NCBI GenBank assembly: GCA_021794575.1
Contig: JAJYQO010000039.1
Location: 7,160 to 71,159, forward strand
Length of the DNA stretch: 64,000 bases
Reading direction: 5' to 3'
Origin: Pseudomonadota bacterium
GTDB taxonomy: Bacteria > Pseudomonadota > Gammaproteobacteria > Xanthomonadales > Rhodanobacteraceae
Below the pieces are notes generated by a model, which saw nothing but the letters and a program-made list of their open reading frames with translations, had not been told where the DNA came from and made no database searches. This document shows, one piece after another, positions 8,846 through 18,658 of the stretch (the first letter of the stretch is position 1; the number at the start of each line of letters is the position of its first letter). The translations under genes and the position numbers were made by a program.

Positions 8846-11800
8846 TCAGAACTTGTAGCGCACGGTCACCTGCACCGACCAGCGCGAAACCGGCCGTGTA
8901 GAGGTATCGAGCAGACCGAAGCTTTCCGGCGCGTAGTTGCCATTGGCATCGACATAGCGGCTCAGGTCGTAGATGTACTTGCCGGTGGCCGGATCGATGC
9001 CGGCGAAGTTGGCGAGGTTGCGCGCCGGCGGAAAACCCACGTAGTGGAACTGCCCCCACCTGCGATCCAGCAGGTTGAGGAAGTTGTAAAGATCCACCAC
9101 CACTTCGCCCTTGTTGTCCTTGAACAGGCCCGGGATTTCCTGCGTGAAGCGCAGGTCGATCTCGTGTGTCCATGGCAGATAGCTGCTGTTGCGCGGTACG
9201 TCGCGGCCGGCGTATTGCGCCAGTCCGGCCTGCGACTTGATGTAGCTGAAGAACTGTTGCTGCAGTTGCGCCGAAGTGGTGCTGGTGAACTCCACGTCAC
9301 CCGGGCCGGTCGGCACGTACACCAAATCGTTGTAGGAGATGGTGTCGCCATTGGCGTTGTTGCCGAAAATCCAGCTGTAAGGGCTGCCGCTGGCGATATT
9401 GAGGAACGCGCCGAACGTGGTTCGGTAATCACGGAAGAACTTGTGCGACCACGACAAGTAACCGGAGAAACGGTCGCGCACGTTGTAGTTGGCGTTGTAG
9501 GCGATATTGGCGTTGGGGTTGACCGCCGGCGCGTTGCTCCAGTTGGAGTACGCCACCGAGGATGTCCCCGGATTGACCGCATCGGCGCGCCCGTGCGTCC
9601 AGGCCAGCGACCAGCCGAAGCCGTCCGCCGCAGGCCGCTGCAGACGCAGCGTGGTGTAGGCGGCACTGCCCAGATCGGTGTTGGTCAGCAGCGTGGACTG
9701 CGGATTGAAGGCGCGATTGGTGTTGGCGATCGTGGTGGTGCCGAGCGTGCCGTTGGGATTGAGTTTGAAATAAATCGGCCGGCCGTCCGGGCCAAAGGTC
9801 GTCGGCGCACCCAGATTGATGGCCTGGAAGTAAACGGCGTTCTGATCCTTGACGTACGAGATCTCGGCGCTGGCAACCATGCCCCACCACGGCAACTCGT
9901 GGTCCAGTGCCAGCGACGCCTTCAGCACGGTCGGCTGCTGGAACGAAGTGCTCAATGCATCGACACGCTGCTGCGGCAGGCTGAGCACCTGCGTCGGCTG
10001 GCCGGTGGGATTGGCCGATACCGGATACAGCGTGGCCGGATTGCGCACGAACGCGGTGGCGACGTTGATGCCGTTGTTGGTGTAGGGATTCGATTGCCAT
10101 ACCGCCGGCGTGGCGCCCATGAAGATGCCGATACCGCCGCGCAACTGCGTGGGCAGCGCGGTATCGAAGGTGTAATTGAAAGACAGGCGCGGCTCCAGCA
10201 CCGTCTTACCGTCGATAGTGGTGTTGTTGGGATAACCGAAGGTCTGCGCAAACTGCGCGTTGTATGCCGGTTTGGTCGGCACGCGCGGCACGTCCATGCG
10301 CAGACCGTATTGCAGGTTCAGCGCGTCGTTGATCTGCCAGACGTCCTGCGCGAAGAAGCCCCAATTGTCGTAGGACCAGATCGCCGACGCGCTGGCCAGC
10401 GCCCCGGCGGACGGACGTGCCAACTGGTACTGGTAGTACTTGCCGGCCTGGAAATCGGCGATGCTGCGGAACACGTAGGTGCCCGCGTAATCCTGCAGGA
10501 ATAGGTTGTCGTACTGGTTGCGCACGAAGTCCACGCCGAACTTGACGGTGTGGTCGTTGAGGAACAGCGTGCCTGCCCAGAAACCGGTCCAGGTCTTGGT
10601 GTTGAGGCTGTTGGCCTGGTAGGACCGGTCGGTGCCCAGGTAGACGCTGGGACCGGAAGGCGAGGTGCCGGTGCTGCCGTTCACGTAAACCTGCGCTTGC
10701 GCGGCCAGGGGACCGTCGAGTTGCGGGACGCGCGCGTACTTGCCGTAGGAAACCGACGTCTCCGTGGAGAAGGTATCCGACCAGTCGTCATAGCTGTTGA
10801 CGACAAAATTCCTGAAGTCGCGCAACTGCGAGTAGAAGCGCGCGGCATAGCTGACCGAACCGTTGTTGCCTGGAGTGAAGTTGGGATACACGGCCAGGTT
10901 GCTCTTGACGCGGTCGTAGCGGAACGACAGGCGGTGGTTGTTGTTGATGTTCCAGTCGATCTTGGCGAGGTAGCGTTTTTCGTCGGTATTGTTGGCGCCG
11001 GTGGTGATGCCGCCGGTGGCCCAGCCGTAGCCCTGCGCAATCTGCGCGATCTGCGCCAACTGCGTCGGTGTGACATTGATGGTGTTGGAAGCACCCGAAC
11101 CGATGATGCCCACATCGGGGCCCGGTGCGGTGGTCTTCTGATCCTCGTAGCCGACGAAGAAGAACAACTTGTCCTTGATGATCGGGCCACCCAGGGTGAA
11201 ACCGGCCGTGGTGTTCTTGTTGAAGCCGGTGAACGGCGTGTCGTTGATGCCCTTGCCCACCCACTTGGCGGGCAGGTATACGTAGTAAAGATCGCCGTGG
11301 AATTGGTTGGTGCCGCTCTTGGTCACCGCGTTGATCTGCGCGCCAGTATTGCGCTGGTTGGTGACATCGTAGTTGTTGGTGGAGACGTTGATTTCCTGGA
11401 TCGTGTCGATGGAGATCGGCTGGCCAAGTGAAGGCAGTCCACCGGCCTCCAGACCGAACGGATCGTTGGTGGGCACAGCGTCGATACTGATGTTGTTGTA
11501 GCGGCTGTTCTGGCCCAGCGCCGAGATCTCGCCGCGCGTCGGATCAGTAATGTTGACCATCGGGTCTAGGCGCACGTAATCCTGCAGGCTGCGACCGGTG
11601 GCCGGCAGAGTCTGAATCTCCTGCTGGGTGACGTTGGTGGTCAGGCCGCGGCTGTCGGGATTGAAAGTGTTGTTGAGCGCCGTCCCGGTCACGGTAACGG
11701 TGTGCAACTCCTTGGCCTGTATCCCCAAGGTAAAATTGACCGTGCCGGTCTCGGCCAGCTTGAGATAGACGTTGTCTTTTTCGACACTCTCCAGCCCCTG

Positions 11801-12061
11801 CTTGCCGACTTTGATCTCGAACGGCCCGCCCACGCGCAAACCCTGCGCGTTGTAGACGCCCTTGGCGTCGGTGGTGACCACGCGCGTGGTGCCCGAAGGT
11901 ACGTTGACGATGGTCACGGTGGCACCGGCCACCGGCTTGCCCTGCGCGTCGACCACCTGGCCAGTGATGGCTGAAGAAGTGTTCTGGGCGTGCGCAGTGG
12001 AAACAGCCAGCAGCATGGCGATGGCGAACGGCAGCGCCTTGACCTGAATGCGATGACTCAT
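8846..12061 (-). CDS. Oar-like TonB-dependent receptor with carboxypeptidase-regulatory domain
   Basis: The 1071-residue protein starts with a signal peptide ending at AHAQN. A carboxypeptidase-regulatory-like beta-sandwich follows (about residues 28-115, AITGQVVDAQGKPVAGATV), then a plug (about 125-235) and a large barrel ending in VTVRYKF. This architecture is that of the Oar/OmpA-related TonB-dependent transporters common in Xanthomonadales and Bacteroidetes. The family is implicated in uptake of large ligands or protein secretion; the ligand cannot be read from sequence. Asn/Tyr/Thr-rich loops are typical. It is monocistronic: a terminator follows it and the upstream gene purF ends 361 bp away. 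A weak Shine-Dalgarno (AAGGG) precedes the ATG. Confidence 0.92.
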   Translation of the reverse strand: MSHRIQVKALPFAIAMLLAVSTAHAQNTSSAITGQVVDAQGKPVAGATVTIVNVPSGTTRVVTTDAKGVYNAQGLRVGGPFEIKVGKQGLESVEKDNVYLKLAETGTVNFTLGIQAKELHTVTVTGTALNNTFNPDSRGLTTNVTQQEIQTLPATGRSLQDYVRLDPMVNITDPTRGEISALGQNSRYNNISIDAVPTNDPFGLEAGGLPSLGQPISIDTIQEINVSTNNYDVTNQRNTGAQINAVTKSGTNQFHGDLYYVYLPAKWVGKGINDTPFTGFNKNTTAGFTLGGPIIKDKLFFFVGYEDQKTTAPGPDVGIIGSGASNTINVTPTQLAQIAQIAQGYGWATGGITTGANNTDEKRYLAKIDWNINNNHRLSFRYDRVKSNLAVYPNFTPGNNGSVSYAARFYSQLRDFRNFVVNSYDDWSDTFSTETSVSYGKYARVPQLDGPLAAQAQVYVNGSTGTSPSGPSVYLGTDRSYQANSLNTKTWTGFWAGTLFLNDHTVKFGVDFVRNQYDNLFLQDYAGTYVFRSIADFQAGKYYQYQLARPSAGALASASAIWSYDNWGFFAQDVWQINDALNLQYGLRMDVPRVPTKPAYNAQFAQTFGYPNNTTIDGKTVLEPRLSFNYTFDTALPTQLRGGIGIFMGATPAVWQSNPYTNNGINVATAFVRNPATLYPVSANPTGQPTQVLSLPQQRVDALSTSFQQPTVLKASLALDHELPWWGMVASAEISYVKDQNAVYFQAINLGAPTTFGPDGRPIYFKLNPNGTLGTTTIANTNRAFNPQSTLLTNTDLGSAAYTTLRLQRPAADGFGWSLAWTHGRADAVNPGTSSVAYSNWSNAPAVNPNANIAYNANYNVRDRFSGYLSWSHKFFRDYRTTFGAFLNIASGSPYSWIFGNNANGDTISYNDLVYVPTGPGDVEFTSTTSAQLQQQFFSYIKSQAGLAQYAGRDVPRNSSYLPWTHEIDLRFTQEIPGLFKDNKGEVVVDLYNFLNLLDRRWGQFHYVGFPPARNLANFAGIDPATGKYIYDLSRYVDANGNYAPESFGLLDTSTRPVSRWSVQVTVRYKF

Positions 12062-12422
12062 GGGTATGCCCTTAGCTCACAGAAAAGTAAGGTTGGGGCG
12101 CAGCTTTCCCGCTCTGCATGCAGCAGAGGCCGAATCGCGGACAACCCCTTACGCACTGATAGCGCGTGAGTAACAAAAGGCTAACAGCATAATATGACGG
12201 ATTTGTAAAAAATGCCGAACCGTAATGTTTCGGCCGCGGCGCGTACTGCGCCGTCGTGACAGCTCCGTCGGGCGGACCTCACATTCGAAGCCATGGGCTG
12301 TCGGTACGGACGGGCAGCCTCATTACTCGGCGCCGGCATGGCGCGCGCACGAAAAAAGCAGTTATTGAGGCGAGGCGGCGAACAAGCCGGAGTGGTCCGA
12401 GTCGCGGACCCGGCCGCACGCT
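12062..12422. other. Intergenic region upstream of the Oar-like receptor gene
   Basis: This 361-bp gap contains no supported gene. The part nearest the receptor is unusually A/T-rich for this genome; on the minus strand it has TTTTTTACA followed by CATATTATG, a reasonable -10 (TATTAT) without a good -35. It is the likely receptor promoter region. The purF side contains small GC-rich hairpins but no T-tract, so I do not call a terminator. Confidence 0.45.
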
Positions 12423-13898
12423 TCAGCCGGCGCGGCGCAACTGCTTGGCCGCGTCGGAGCGCGCGGCTTCCAGCGCTTCAAGATAGCCTGCATCGAGGCC
12501 GGTGACGTATTCGCCGGTGAAACAGGAGGCATCGAAGCGGGTCAGTGCATCGTTGCCCTCGGCCACGGCCGCTTCCAGATCGACCAGGTCCAGGTACACC
12601 AGCCAGTCGGCGCCCAGCAGCGTTTCGATCTCGGCTTCGCTGCGTCCGTGCGCGATCAACTCGTGCGCAGCCGGCATATCGATGCCGTACACGTTCGGAT
12701 AACGCACCGGCGGTGCCGCCGAGGCGAAATACACCTTGTGCGCACCGGCCTCGCGCGCCATCTGGATGATCTGTCTGGAGGTGGTACCACGCACGATGGA
12801 ATCGTCGACCAGCAGCACGTTCTTCTTGCGGAATTCCAACTCGATCGGATTGAGTTTGCGGCGCACCGATTTGGCGCGTTCGCCCTGCCCCGGCATGATG
12901 AAGGTGCGGCCGATGTAGCGGTTCTTGACGAAGCCCTCGCGGAATGGCACACCCAGCACTGCTGCCAGCGAGCTGGCCGCGGTACGCGCGGTATCGGGGA
13001 TGGGGATCACCGCGTCGATGTCGTGGTCGGGGCGCAGACGGCGGATCTTGGCGCCCAGGCGCTCGCCCATGCGCAGCCGCGCCTTGTACACCGACACGTC
13101 CTCGATCATCGAATCCGGTCGCGCCAGGTACACGTATTCGAAGATGCACGGCGCATGCACCGCATCGCGCGTGCAGATGCGGCTGTGCAGGGTTCCATCG
13201 AGGGCCACGAACACCGCCTCGCCGGCGGCCACGTCACGCACGCGCTTGAAGCCGAGGATGTCGAACGCCACCGATTCCGATGCGAAGGCGTACTCCTTGC
13301 CCTGCGGCGTTTCGCGCTCGCCCAGCACCAGCGGACGGATGCCGTTGGGATCGCGCATGGCCAGCAGGCCCTTGCCGACCACCAGCGCCAGGCAGGCATA
13401 GCCGCCACGCGCGCGGCGGTGCACGGCGGCGACCGCATCGAACAGGCGCTCGGCGCTGAACTTCTCCGGCGCCTGTGCGGCCAGTTCGTGCGCCAGCACG
13501 TTCAGCAGCACCTCGGAGTCGGAGTCGGTATTGATATGGCGGCGGTCGTCCTCGAACAGCTCGCGGCGCAGGGCCTCGGTGTTGACCAGGTTGCCGTTAT
13601 GCGCGAAGGCGATGCCATAGGGCGAGTTGACGTAGAACGGCTGCGCCTCACCGACGTTGTCGCAGCCGGCGGTGGGATAGCGACAGTGGCCGATGCCGGC
13701 GCGGCCCAGCAGCAGGCGCATGTGCGCGTGACCGAATACGTCGCGCACCAGGCCATTGTCCTTGTGCAGTCGCAGGCGCGCGCCGTCCAGGGTGGCGATG
13801 CCGGCGGCGTCCTGGCCGCGATGCTGCAGCACGGTCAAACCGTCATAAAGCTGCGCCGCGACGTCACTGCGGCCGACGATGCCGATGATTCCACACAT
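12423..13898 (-). CDS. purF: Amidophosphoribosyltransferase
   Basis: PurF makes 5-phosphoribosylamine from PRPP and glutamine, the first committed step of purine synthesis. The 491-residue protein begins MCGIIGIVG, so Cys2 becomes the N-terminal nucleophile of the class II glutamine amidotransferase domain (about 1-230). The phosphoribosyltransferase domain carries the PRPP loop [15 protein letters not shown] at about 350-365. Length and motif order match the E. coli type, which needs no propeptide removal. It is the last gene of folC-SPOR-cvpA-purF, 3 bp after cvpA, an order conserved in gammaproteobacteria. Confidence 0.97.
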   Translation of the reverse strand: MCGIIGIVGRSDVAAQLYDGLTVLQHRGQDAAGIATLDGARLRLHKDNGLVRDVFGHAHMRLLLGRAGIGHCRYPTAGCDNVGEAQPFYVNSPYGIAFAHNGNLVNTEALRRELFEDDRRHINTDSDSEVLLNVLAHELAAQAPEKFSAERLFDAVAAVHRRARGGYACLALVVGKGLLAMRDPNGIRPLVLGERETPQGKEYAFASESVAFDILGFKRVRDVAAGEAVFVALDGTLHSRICTRDAVHAPCIFEYVYLARPDSMIEDVSVYKARLRMGERLGAKIRRLRPDHDIDAVIPIPDTARTAASSLAAVLGVPFREGFVKNRYIGRTFIMPGQGERAKSVRRKLNPIELEFRKKNVLLVDDSIVRGTTSRQIIQMAREAGAHKVYFASAAPPVRYPNVYGIDMPAAHELIAHGRSEAEIETLLGADWLVYLDLVDLEAAVAEGNDALTRFDASCFTGEYVTGLDAGYLEALEAARSDAAKQLRRAG

Positions 13899-13901
13899 GA
13901 C

Positions 13902-14477
13902 TCAGTGCTCGTTGGATGAAGGGTGCAGCGCCTGGCGCAAGCGCGGCGGCAGCGACCAACCTGCGGGCGTGGGCAGTGGCGGCTCGGAGGCATAACTCAC
14001 GTAGCGGGCCACCCGTGGCGGTAGACGCGCCTGCAGTCTCTGCGCCGCGTGCTGGAAAGTAGGAATCAACGCCGACTGCCGCCACCAGGCGTCGCGTGGC
14101 AGCGGCGTCATGCCGGCCAGCAGCACTGCCAGAGTCACGATCAGCAGCCCGCGCGCAGCACCGAACAGCATGCCCAGCATGCGGTCGGTACCGGTCAGAC
14201 CGGTGCCCTGCACCAACAGCCGCAGCAGCCACCCGATGACCACTCCGGCAATCAGCACCAGCACGAAGATCAGCACCCATGCCGCGAACAGCCGCGCAGC
14301 AGGATCGCGCAGGCCGGCCGGCAGATAGGCCGAGACGGGTTCGCCGAATTGCCACGCTGCCCACAGCGCGACAAACCAGACGACCAGCGCCAGCACCTCG
14401 GCAAGCAGACCGCGCCACAGGCCCAGCAGCACCGAGATCGAGATCACCGCGAGGATGACGTAATCGGCGACGTCCAT
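13902..14477 (-). CDS. cvpA: CvpA family inner-membrane protein
   Basis: A 191-residue membrane protein with four predicted hydrophobic segments in the first 130 residues (for example ISVLLGLWRGLLAEVLALVVW) and a polar C-terminal tail. CvpA is needed for colicin V production and for envelope tolerance to bile-like stress in enterics; its molecular activity is not settled. The MDVADYVILAVI start and position directly before purF are characteristic. The start codon is an ATG at 14477, 15 bp after the upstream SPOR gene. Confidence 0.9.
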   Translation of the reverse strand: MDVADYVILAVISISVLLGLWRGLLAEVLALVVWFVALWAAWQFGEPVSAYLPAGLRDPAARLFAAWVLIFVLVLIAGVVIGWLLRLLVQGTGLTGTDRMLGMLFGAARGLLIVTLAVLLAGMTPLPRDAWWRQSALIPTFQHAAQRLQARLPPRVARYVSYASEPPLPTPAGWSLPPRLRQALHPSSNEH

Positions 14478-14492
14478 CGCGCGACCGGCCGC

Positions 14493-15500
14493 TCAATGTG
14501 CCACGGCGACGATGCCGTCCTGGCCCAGCTTGGCCTTGATCTGCGCGCGCAGCGCCAGCGCGCCGTCACGGCTGGCCTCGGGGCCGACGCGCACGCGCCA
14601 CAGCGTACCGCTGGCAACGTGGATGGTATCGGTATAGGCCGGAAAGCCGGCCGCGAATACACGGGTCTTGAGGCTGTCGGCCGTCGCCGGGTTGTCGAAG
14701 GCACCCAACTGCACCACCCAGCCGCCCGCCCGCCCCGCCGGCAAGTCTGCCGCCGGTTGATCGGCCTGCAGCGTCGTACTCTGCGCGACCAGCACCGCCG
14801 TGGTGCGGGGTTCGGCGGCGTGGATGCGCAACCGCGCCGCCTCGGCCAAGGCGCGATTGGCGTAGGGTCCGGCATAGATGCGCAGCGCCGGCTTGCCGGC
14901 CACGCGCAGGGCCTGCTCGCCCACCGGCACGCCCAGCTTGCGCACGCGCCCAGCCAGTGCGCGCGCATTGCCGAGGTCGGTGTAAGCACCCAGGCTGACG
15001 ATGTAGCGCAGTTGCGCGGCCGTGCCCGGCGGCAGCGTTGTCACGGTCGGGCGCGGGGCTGCGGCTGGCGCAGCGGGCGTCGCCGCATGCGTGGCCGCGG
15101 AAACCGCGCCGGGGGTCGCGGGCGGGTTGCCGGATGCCGGCGCCTGCGCGGGTGCCGGCATGCCGGGCGCCGGACGCGGCAGCGCGGTGGTGGAACCGAC
15201 ATCGGCGGGGGCACCCGGAATGGTCACCGTGGGCATCGCCCCCGTCGTCGCCGGCTGCGCGCCCGCGCCGCCGACCGTCGTTGCAGACGCTTTCGGTGCG
15301 CTCGTCGCGGGTGTCGGCGCGCCCAGTGCGAAGGTCTTGCTCTGCTGCGGTGGCTGCGGCTGCGCCGGAATGCCCAAGCTCACCGATGTGGTGGCGCTGC
15401 CGCCCTGCTCATGCCCGGAGAAAAACATGGGCACCACGATGACGATCAGCGCCAGCAACACGGCGGCACCGACCAGACGCTGTTTCAGGCGTGCATCCAC
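14493..15500 (-). CDS. SPOR-domain cell-division protein (DedD-like)
   Basis: A 335-residue inner-membrane protein: short cytoplasmic N-terminus, one transmembrane helix (VGAAVLLALIVIVVPMFF, about residues 10-27), a long Ala/Pro/Thr-rich periplasmic linker, and C-terminal SPOR repeats (RYIVSLGAYTDLGNARALAGRV at about 185 and GWVVQLGAFDNPATADSL at about 258). SPOR domains bind denuded septal peptidoglycan. Two SPOR-like units are visible rather than the usual single one. The start is GTG at 15500. Gene order after folC matches dedD of E. coli, but the protein is longer, so I do not assign the symbol firmly. Confidence 0.88.
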   Translation of the reverse strand: MDARLKQRLVGAAVLLALIVIVVPMFFSGHEQGGSATTSVSLGIPAQPQPPQQSKTFALGAPTPATSAPKASATTVGGAGAQPATTGAMPTVTIPGAPADVGSTTALPRPAPGMPAPAQAPASGNPPATPGAVSAATHAATPAAPAAAPRPTVTTLPPGTAAQLRYIVSLGAYTDLGNARALAGRVRKLGVPVGEQALRVAGKPALRIYAGPYANRALAEAARLRIHAAEPRTTAVLVAQSTTLQADQPAADLPAGRAGGWVVQLGAFDNPATADSLKTRVFAAGFPAYTDTIHVASGTLWRVRVGPEASRDGALALRAQIKAKLGQDGIVAVAH

Positions 15501-15568
15501 GGGCTGGGCTCGCGGGTGAAAGGCAACTGATTATAGCGCCTGCAACTCTGCTACCGCCGCGCGTGGAT

Positions 15569-16879
15569 TCAGCCGCGCGCCGCCGGATCGAGCAATGCAC
15601 CGGCAATGTGGAACGAGCCGAACGCCAGAATGCGTGCGTCGGCCGGCAGCATGGCGCGCGCCGCAGCCAGCGCCGCGTGCAAGCTGGCATGTTCGCTGAG
15701 ACCCGCGCCACGCAATGTGCCGCGCAGCCGCAGTGAGACTTCGGCTGCGCTCAGACCACGCAGTCCGGCATCCCTGATCGGGCAGACATGCCAATGCGCG
15801 ATACGCATGCCCAGAGCTGCACCAATACCGGCGATGTCCTTGTCGGCCAGCGCGCTGAACACGGCGTGGGTGGGGCGCGCGGGCTGTGTGTCCAGCCAGG
15901 CCGCGAGTTCAGCCGCCGCTTGCGGGTTGTGCGCCACGTCCACGACCAGTTCCGGCGTGCCGCCCAGCGACTGCAGCCGGCCCTGCAGCCGTGTCTGCGC
16001 AAGTCCGTGCGCATAAGCCTCAGGCGCCCATCCCAATCGCGCGCGCAGCGCCCACAACGCCGCCAGCGCCGCAGCCGCGTTGTCGCGCTGGTGTGGTGCG
16101 GCGAGCGCCAATTCAGGCATCCGCAGGCGCGCGTGGGTGGCATTTTGGGGATGTGCTCCGTGCGGCGCGCCCGGCCCGGCCCACCACACGCTCGCGCCAG
16201 CACCCGGCGCGAGGCCGAAGTCCACACCCGGCCACAACACCTGCGCGCGTGCGGCGTGCGCGGCATCGAGCAGTCCGGCCGGCATCCCGGCAGTGCCCAA
16301 GACCAGTGGATGCCCGGCGCGCGCGATGCCGGCCTTCTCGCGACCGATGCTGTCGCGGTCCGGACCCAGGTACTCGACGTGGTCGATGCCGATGGTGGTG
16401 ACGATGGCGGCATCGGCATCGACGATATTGACCGCGTCCAGGCGCCCGCCCAGACCAACCTCGAGCAGCGCCACATCCAGTCCGGCTGCGGCGAACAGCA
16501 GCAGCGCAGCCAGCGTGCCGTACTCGAAATAAGTCAGTGGTATCGCGTCGCGCGCCTGCTCGATGCGCGCGAAGGCCGCGCACAGCGCGGCGTCCTCGGC
16601 CTCCACGCCGGCTATGCGCACGCGTTCGTTGTAGCGCATCAGATGCGGCGAGGTGTACGCGCCGACCCGCAGTCCGCGAGCGCGCAGCATGGCTTCGAGA
16701 AACGCCACCGTCGAACCTTTGCCGTTGGTGCCGCCGACGGTGATGGTCACCGGCGCTGCCGCCGGTGCGCCCAGCGCCTGCCACACCGAGCGCACGCGCT
16801 GCAGACCCAGCGCGATCGGCTGCGCGTGCTGGCGTTGCTGGTACTCCAGCCAGTCTTCGAGCGTATCCGGCAGGTGCAT
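15569..16879 (-). CDS. folC: Bifunctional dihydrofolate/folylpolyglutamate synthase
   Basis: FolC adds glutamate to dihydropteroate and then to reduced folates. The 436-residue product has the ATP loop TVGGTNGKGST at about 45, the Mur-ligase-type KAGIARAG segment at about 185, the DVAHNPQAA motif at about 310 and a C-terminal ligand-binding domain. The ORF track extends upstream; I choose ATG 16879 because MHLPDTLEDWLEYQQ matches the usual FolC N-terminus and length. It heads the leftward folC-SPOR-cvpA-purF cluster. accD, commonly upstream of folC, is replaced here by divergent tilS. Confidence 0.94.
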   Translation of the reverse strand: MHLPDTLEDWLEYQQRQHAQPIALGLQRVRSVWQALGAPAAAPVTITVGGTNGKGSTVAFLEAMLRARGLRVGAYTSPHLMRYNERVRIAGVEAEDAALCAAFARIEQARDAIPLTYFEYGTLAALLLFAAAGLDVALLEVGLGGRLDAVNIVDADAAIVTTIGIDHVEYLGPDRDSIGREKAGIARAGHPLVLGTAGMPAGLLDAAHAARAQVLWPGVDFGLAPGAGASVWWAGPGAPHGAHPQNATHARLRMPELALAAPHQRDNAAAALAALWALRARLGWAPEAYAHGLAQTRLQGRLQSLGGTPELVVDVAHNPQAAAELAAWLDTQPARPTHAVFSALADKDIAGIGAALGMRIAHWHVCPIRDAGLRGLSAAEVSLRLRGTLRGAGLSEHASLHAALAAARAMLPADARILAFGSFHIAGALLDPAARG

Positions 16880-17005
16880 GCGAGGTCGGCGTGCGGCGGG
16901 CGCGCAGCATGCTGAGCGCGCCGGCGCGGCGCAAGTCCCGCATCGGCGAGCGCCCGGGCTGCCGCGCATTTGCGTTTGCGCGCGCGCTTTGGCTTGATGC
17001 GGCAC

Positions 17006-18367
17006 ATGAGTCACGAGCTGACCGCGTTGCTGGAGCTGCAACTGGCACGGGCGCCGCAGGGTCCGTTGCGCGTGGCGTTCAGCGGCGGCCCGGACTCCTG
17101 CGCGCTGTTGCACGCGCTGGGCCTGTTGCGGCAAGCGCGTGCGCGCGACCTGCGCGCGCTGCATGTGGATCACGGCCTGCGCGCCGAGAGCGCGCACTGG
17201 GCGGCGCAGTGCCTGGATTTCTGCGCGCAGTGGCGGATTCCGCTGGAGCTGCTCGCGGTACGCGTACCCCGCGACAGCGGCGCCGGACTGGAGGCGGCGG
17301 CGCGCGCTGCGCGCTACGCCGCGTTGGCCGCGCGCCTGCCCGCCGGCGGCCTGCTAGTGCTAGCGCATCATCGCGAGGACCAGGCCGAAACCGTGCTGCT
17401 GAAGCTGCTGCGCGGCGCCGGGCCCGAGGGCCTCGGCGCCATGCGCACGCTGCGCGGGTTCGCGGATGGTCAGCTCTGGCGGCCGCTGCTGGCGGCACCG
17501 CGCGCCCTTCTGCGCGGCCATCTGGACGCGTTCGGCATCGTGCCGATCGAGGATCCGGCCAACCGCGACCCCGCGCACGCGCGCAGCTACTTGCGCACGC
17601 AGGTCTGGCCGCTGCTGCAACGCCATTGGCCCGAGGCCGCGGCATCCCTGAGCCACGTGGCGCGGGTGCAGCACGCGCTGGCCGAGGATCTGGCCACGCG
17701 CGCGGCACACGCGCTGCGGGAAGTGGTCCGCGCCGACACCGATACGCTCGACTGCACCGCCTGGCTGGCCCTGCCCGACGCGTTGCGTGCGCCGGTGCTG
17801 GCGCGCTGGTTGCGCATGCGCGGTCTGCGCGCGCCGGATGGTGCGCAGCGCGCGGCGCTGGAGCGCGCGCTGCGCAGCGCCGCGCGCGACCGCGTGCCCG
17901 AGCTGCGCTGCGCCGACACCGTGCTGCGTGCCTGGCGCGGACGCCTGTACGCCGAGCCCTGGCAGGCGCCGGTGATGCCAGACTGGAGCGCCGAATGGAA
18001 CGGCGCCGCGCTGGCCCTGCCCGGCGGCGCGCAATTGGCGCTGCTACGAGACGACCTGCGCTTCGCCTTGCCGCTGCGCGTGCGCGCCACCCGCGCCGGC
18101 GAACGCCTGCGCCGCGCCGACGACACCCATACACGCAGCCTGGGCGCTCTGTTCCAGCAGGCCGACGTGCCGCCCTGGCAACGCGCACGCTGTCCGCTGA
18201 TCGAAACGCCGCAGGGCGAGCCCCTGGCGCTGGGTGATATTGCGTTTACCGCGCGCGGAGCGGACTTCTTCGCCGCATTGGAGACGCGACCGCTGTGGCG
18301 CCGCTGCACCGCGCCGGAATGGCGCAAAGGCATTGCTGCCGCCGCGATCACGCGCGCCGGTGATTGA
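17006..18367 (+). CDS. tilS: tRNA(Ile)-lysidine synthase
   Basis: TilS converts C34 of the tRNA-Ile CAT anticodon to lysidine, allowing AUA decoding. The protein of about 453 residues has the N-type ATP pyrophosphatase loop VAFSGGPDSCALL near the start, HVDHGLR and HHREDQAETVLLKLLRG downstream, and C-terminal TilS domains. In-frame starts exist at 16970, 16997 and 17006; none has a clear ribosome binding site, and 17006 gives the most usual N-terminus (MSHELTALLE). It starts the rightward tilS-xseB-ispA group, divergent from folC. The composition is extremely GC-rich, producing several long shadow ORFs. Confidence 0.93.
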   Translation: MSHELTALLELQLARAPQGPLRVAFSGGPDSCALLHALGLLRQARARDLRALHVDHGLRAESAHWAAQCLDFCAQWRIPLELLAVRVPRDSGAGLEAAARAARYAALAARLPAGGLLVLAHHREDQAETVLLKLLRGAGPEGLGAMRTLRGFADGQLWRPLLAAPRALLRGHLDAFGIVPIEDPANRDPAHARSYLRTQVWPLLQRHWPEAAASLSHVARVQHALAEDLATRAAHALREVVRADTDTLDCTAWLALPDALRAPVLARWLRMRGLRAPDGAQRAALERALRSAARDRVPELRCADTVLRAWRGRLYAEPWQAPVMPDWSAEWNGAALALPGGAQLALLRDDLRFALPLRVRATRAGERLRRADDTHTRSLGALFQQADVPPWQRARCPLIETPQGEPLALGDIAFTARGADFFAALETRPLWRRCTAPEWRKGIAAAAITRAGD

Positions 18368-18400
18368 ATCGCCGCCGTCGCTGCGCTAGCGTTCGCGACC

Positions 18401-18658
18401 ATGGCCAAGTCCAGCACTCAAGCATCGGCGCCGGCGTCTGCCGCGTTCGAGCAGTCGCTCGACGAACTGGAAGCACTGGTTGCGCGCATGGAACAGGGCG
18501 AACTGGGTCTCGATGAGTCGCTGGCCGCGTTCGAGCGCGGCGTGGCTTTGTATCGCAACTGTCAGGGCGCACTGGACCAGGCCGAGCTGCGCGTGCGCAA
18601 GCTGCTCGATCCCGAGGCGCCCGATTCCGCCGAACCCTTTGAAGCCGATACACCCTGA
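18401..18658 (+). CDS. xseB: Exodeoxyribonuclease VII small subunit
   Basis: An 85-residue protein with the conserved core [20 protein letters not shown] and [19 protein letters not shown], a helical hairpin that binds the XseA large subunit. ExoVII degrades single-stranded DNA to oligonucleotides. Length is typical (about 75-90). The gene lies 33 bp after tilS and its 3' end overlaps the proposed start of ispA, the classic xseB-ispA arrangement. xseA is not in the window. Confidence 0.94.
   Translation: MAKSSTQASAPASAAFEQSLDELEALVARMEQGELGLDESLAAFERGVALYRNCQGALDQAELRVRKLLDPEAPDSAEPFEADTP

Noticed and set aside
8780-10504. 574-residue plus-strand ORF
   Set aside because: Antisense shadow of the Oar-like receptor; biased composition without domains.
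12340-12422. Terminator after purF
   Set aside because: Small hairpins are present but no T-tract, so not supported.
17079-18188. 369-residue minus-strand Arg/Ala ORF
   Set aside because: Complementary frame of tilS with extreme Arg/Ala composition, typical of high-GC shadow ORFs.
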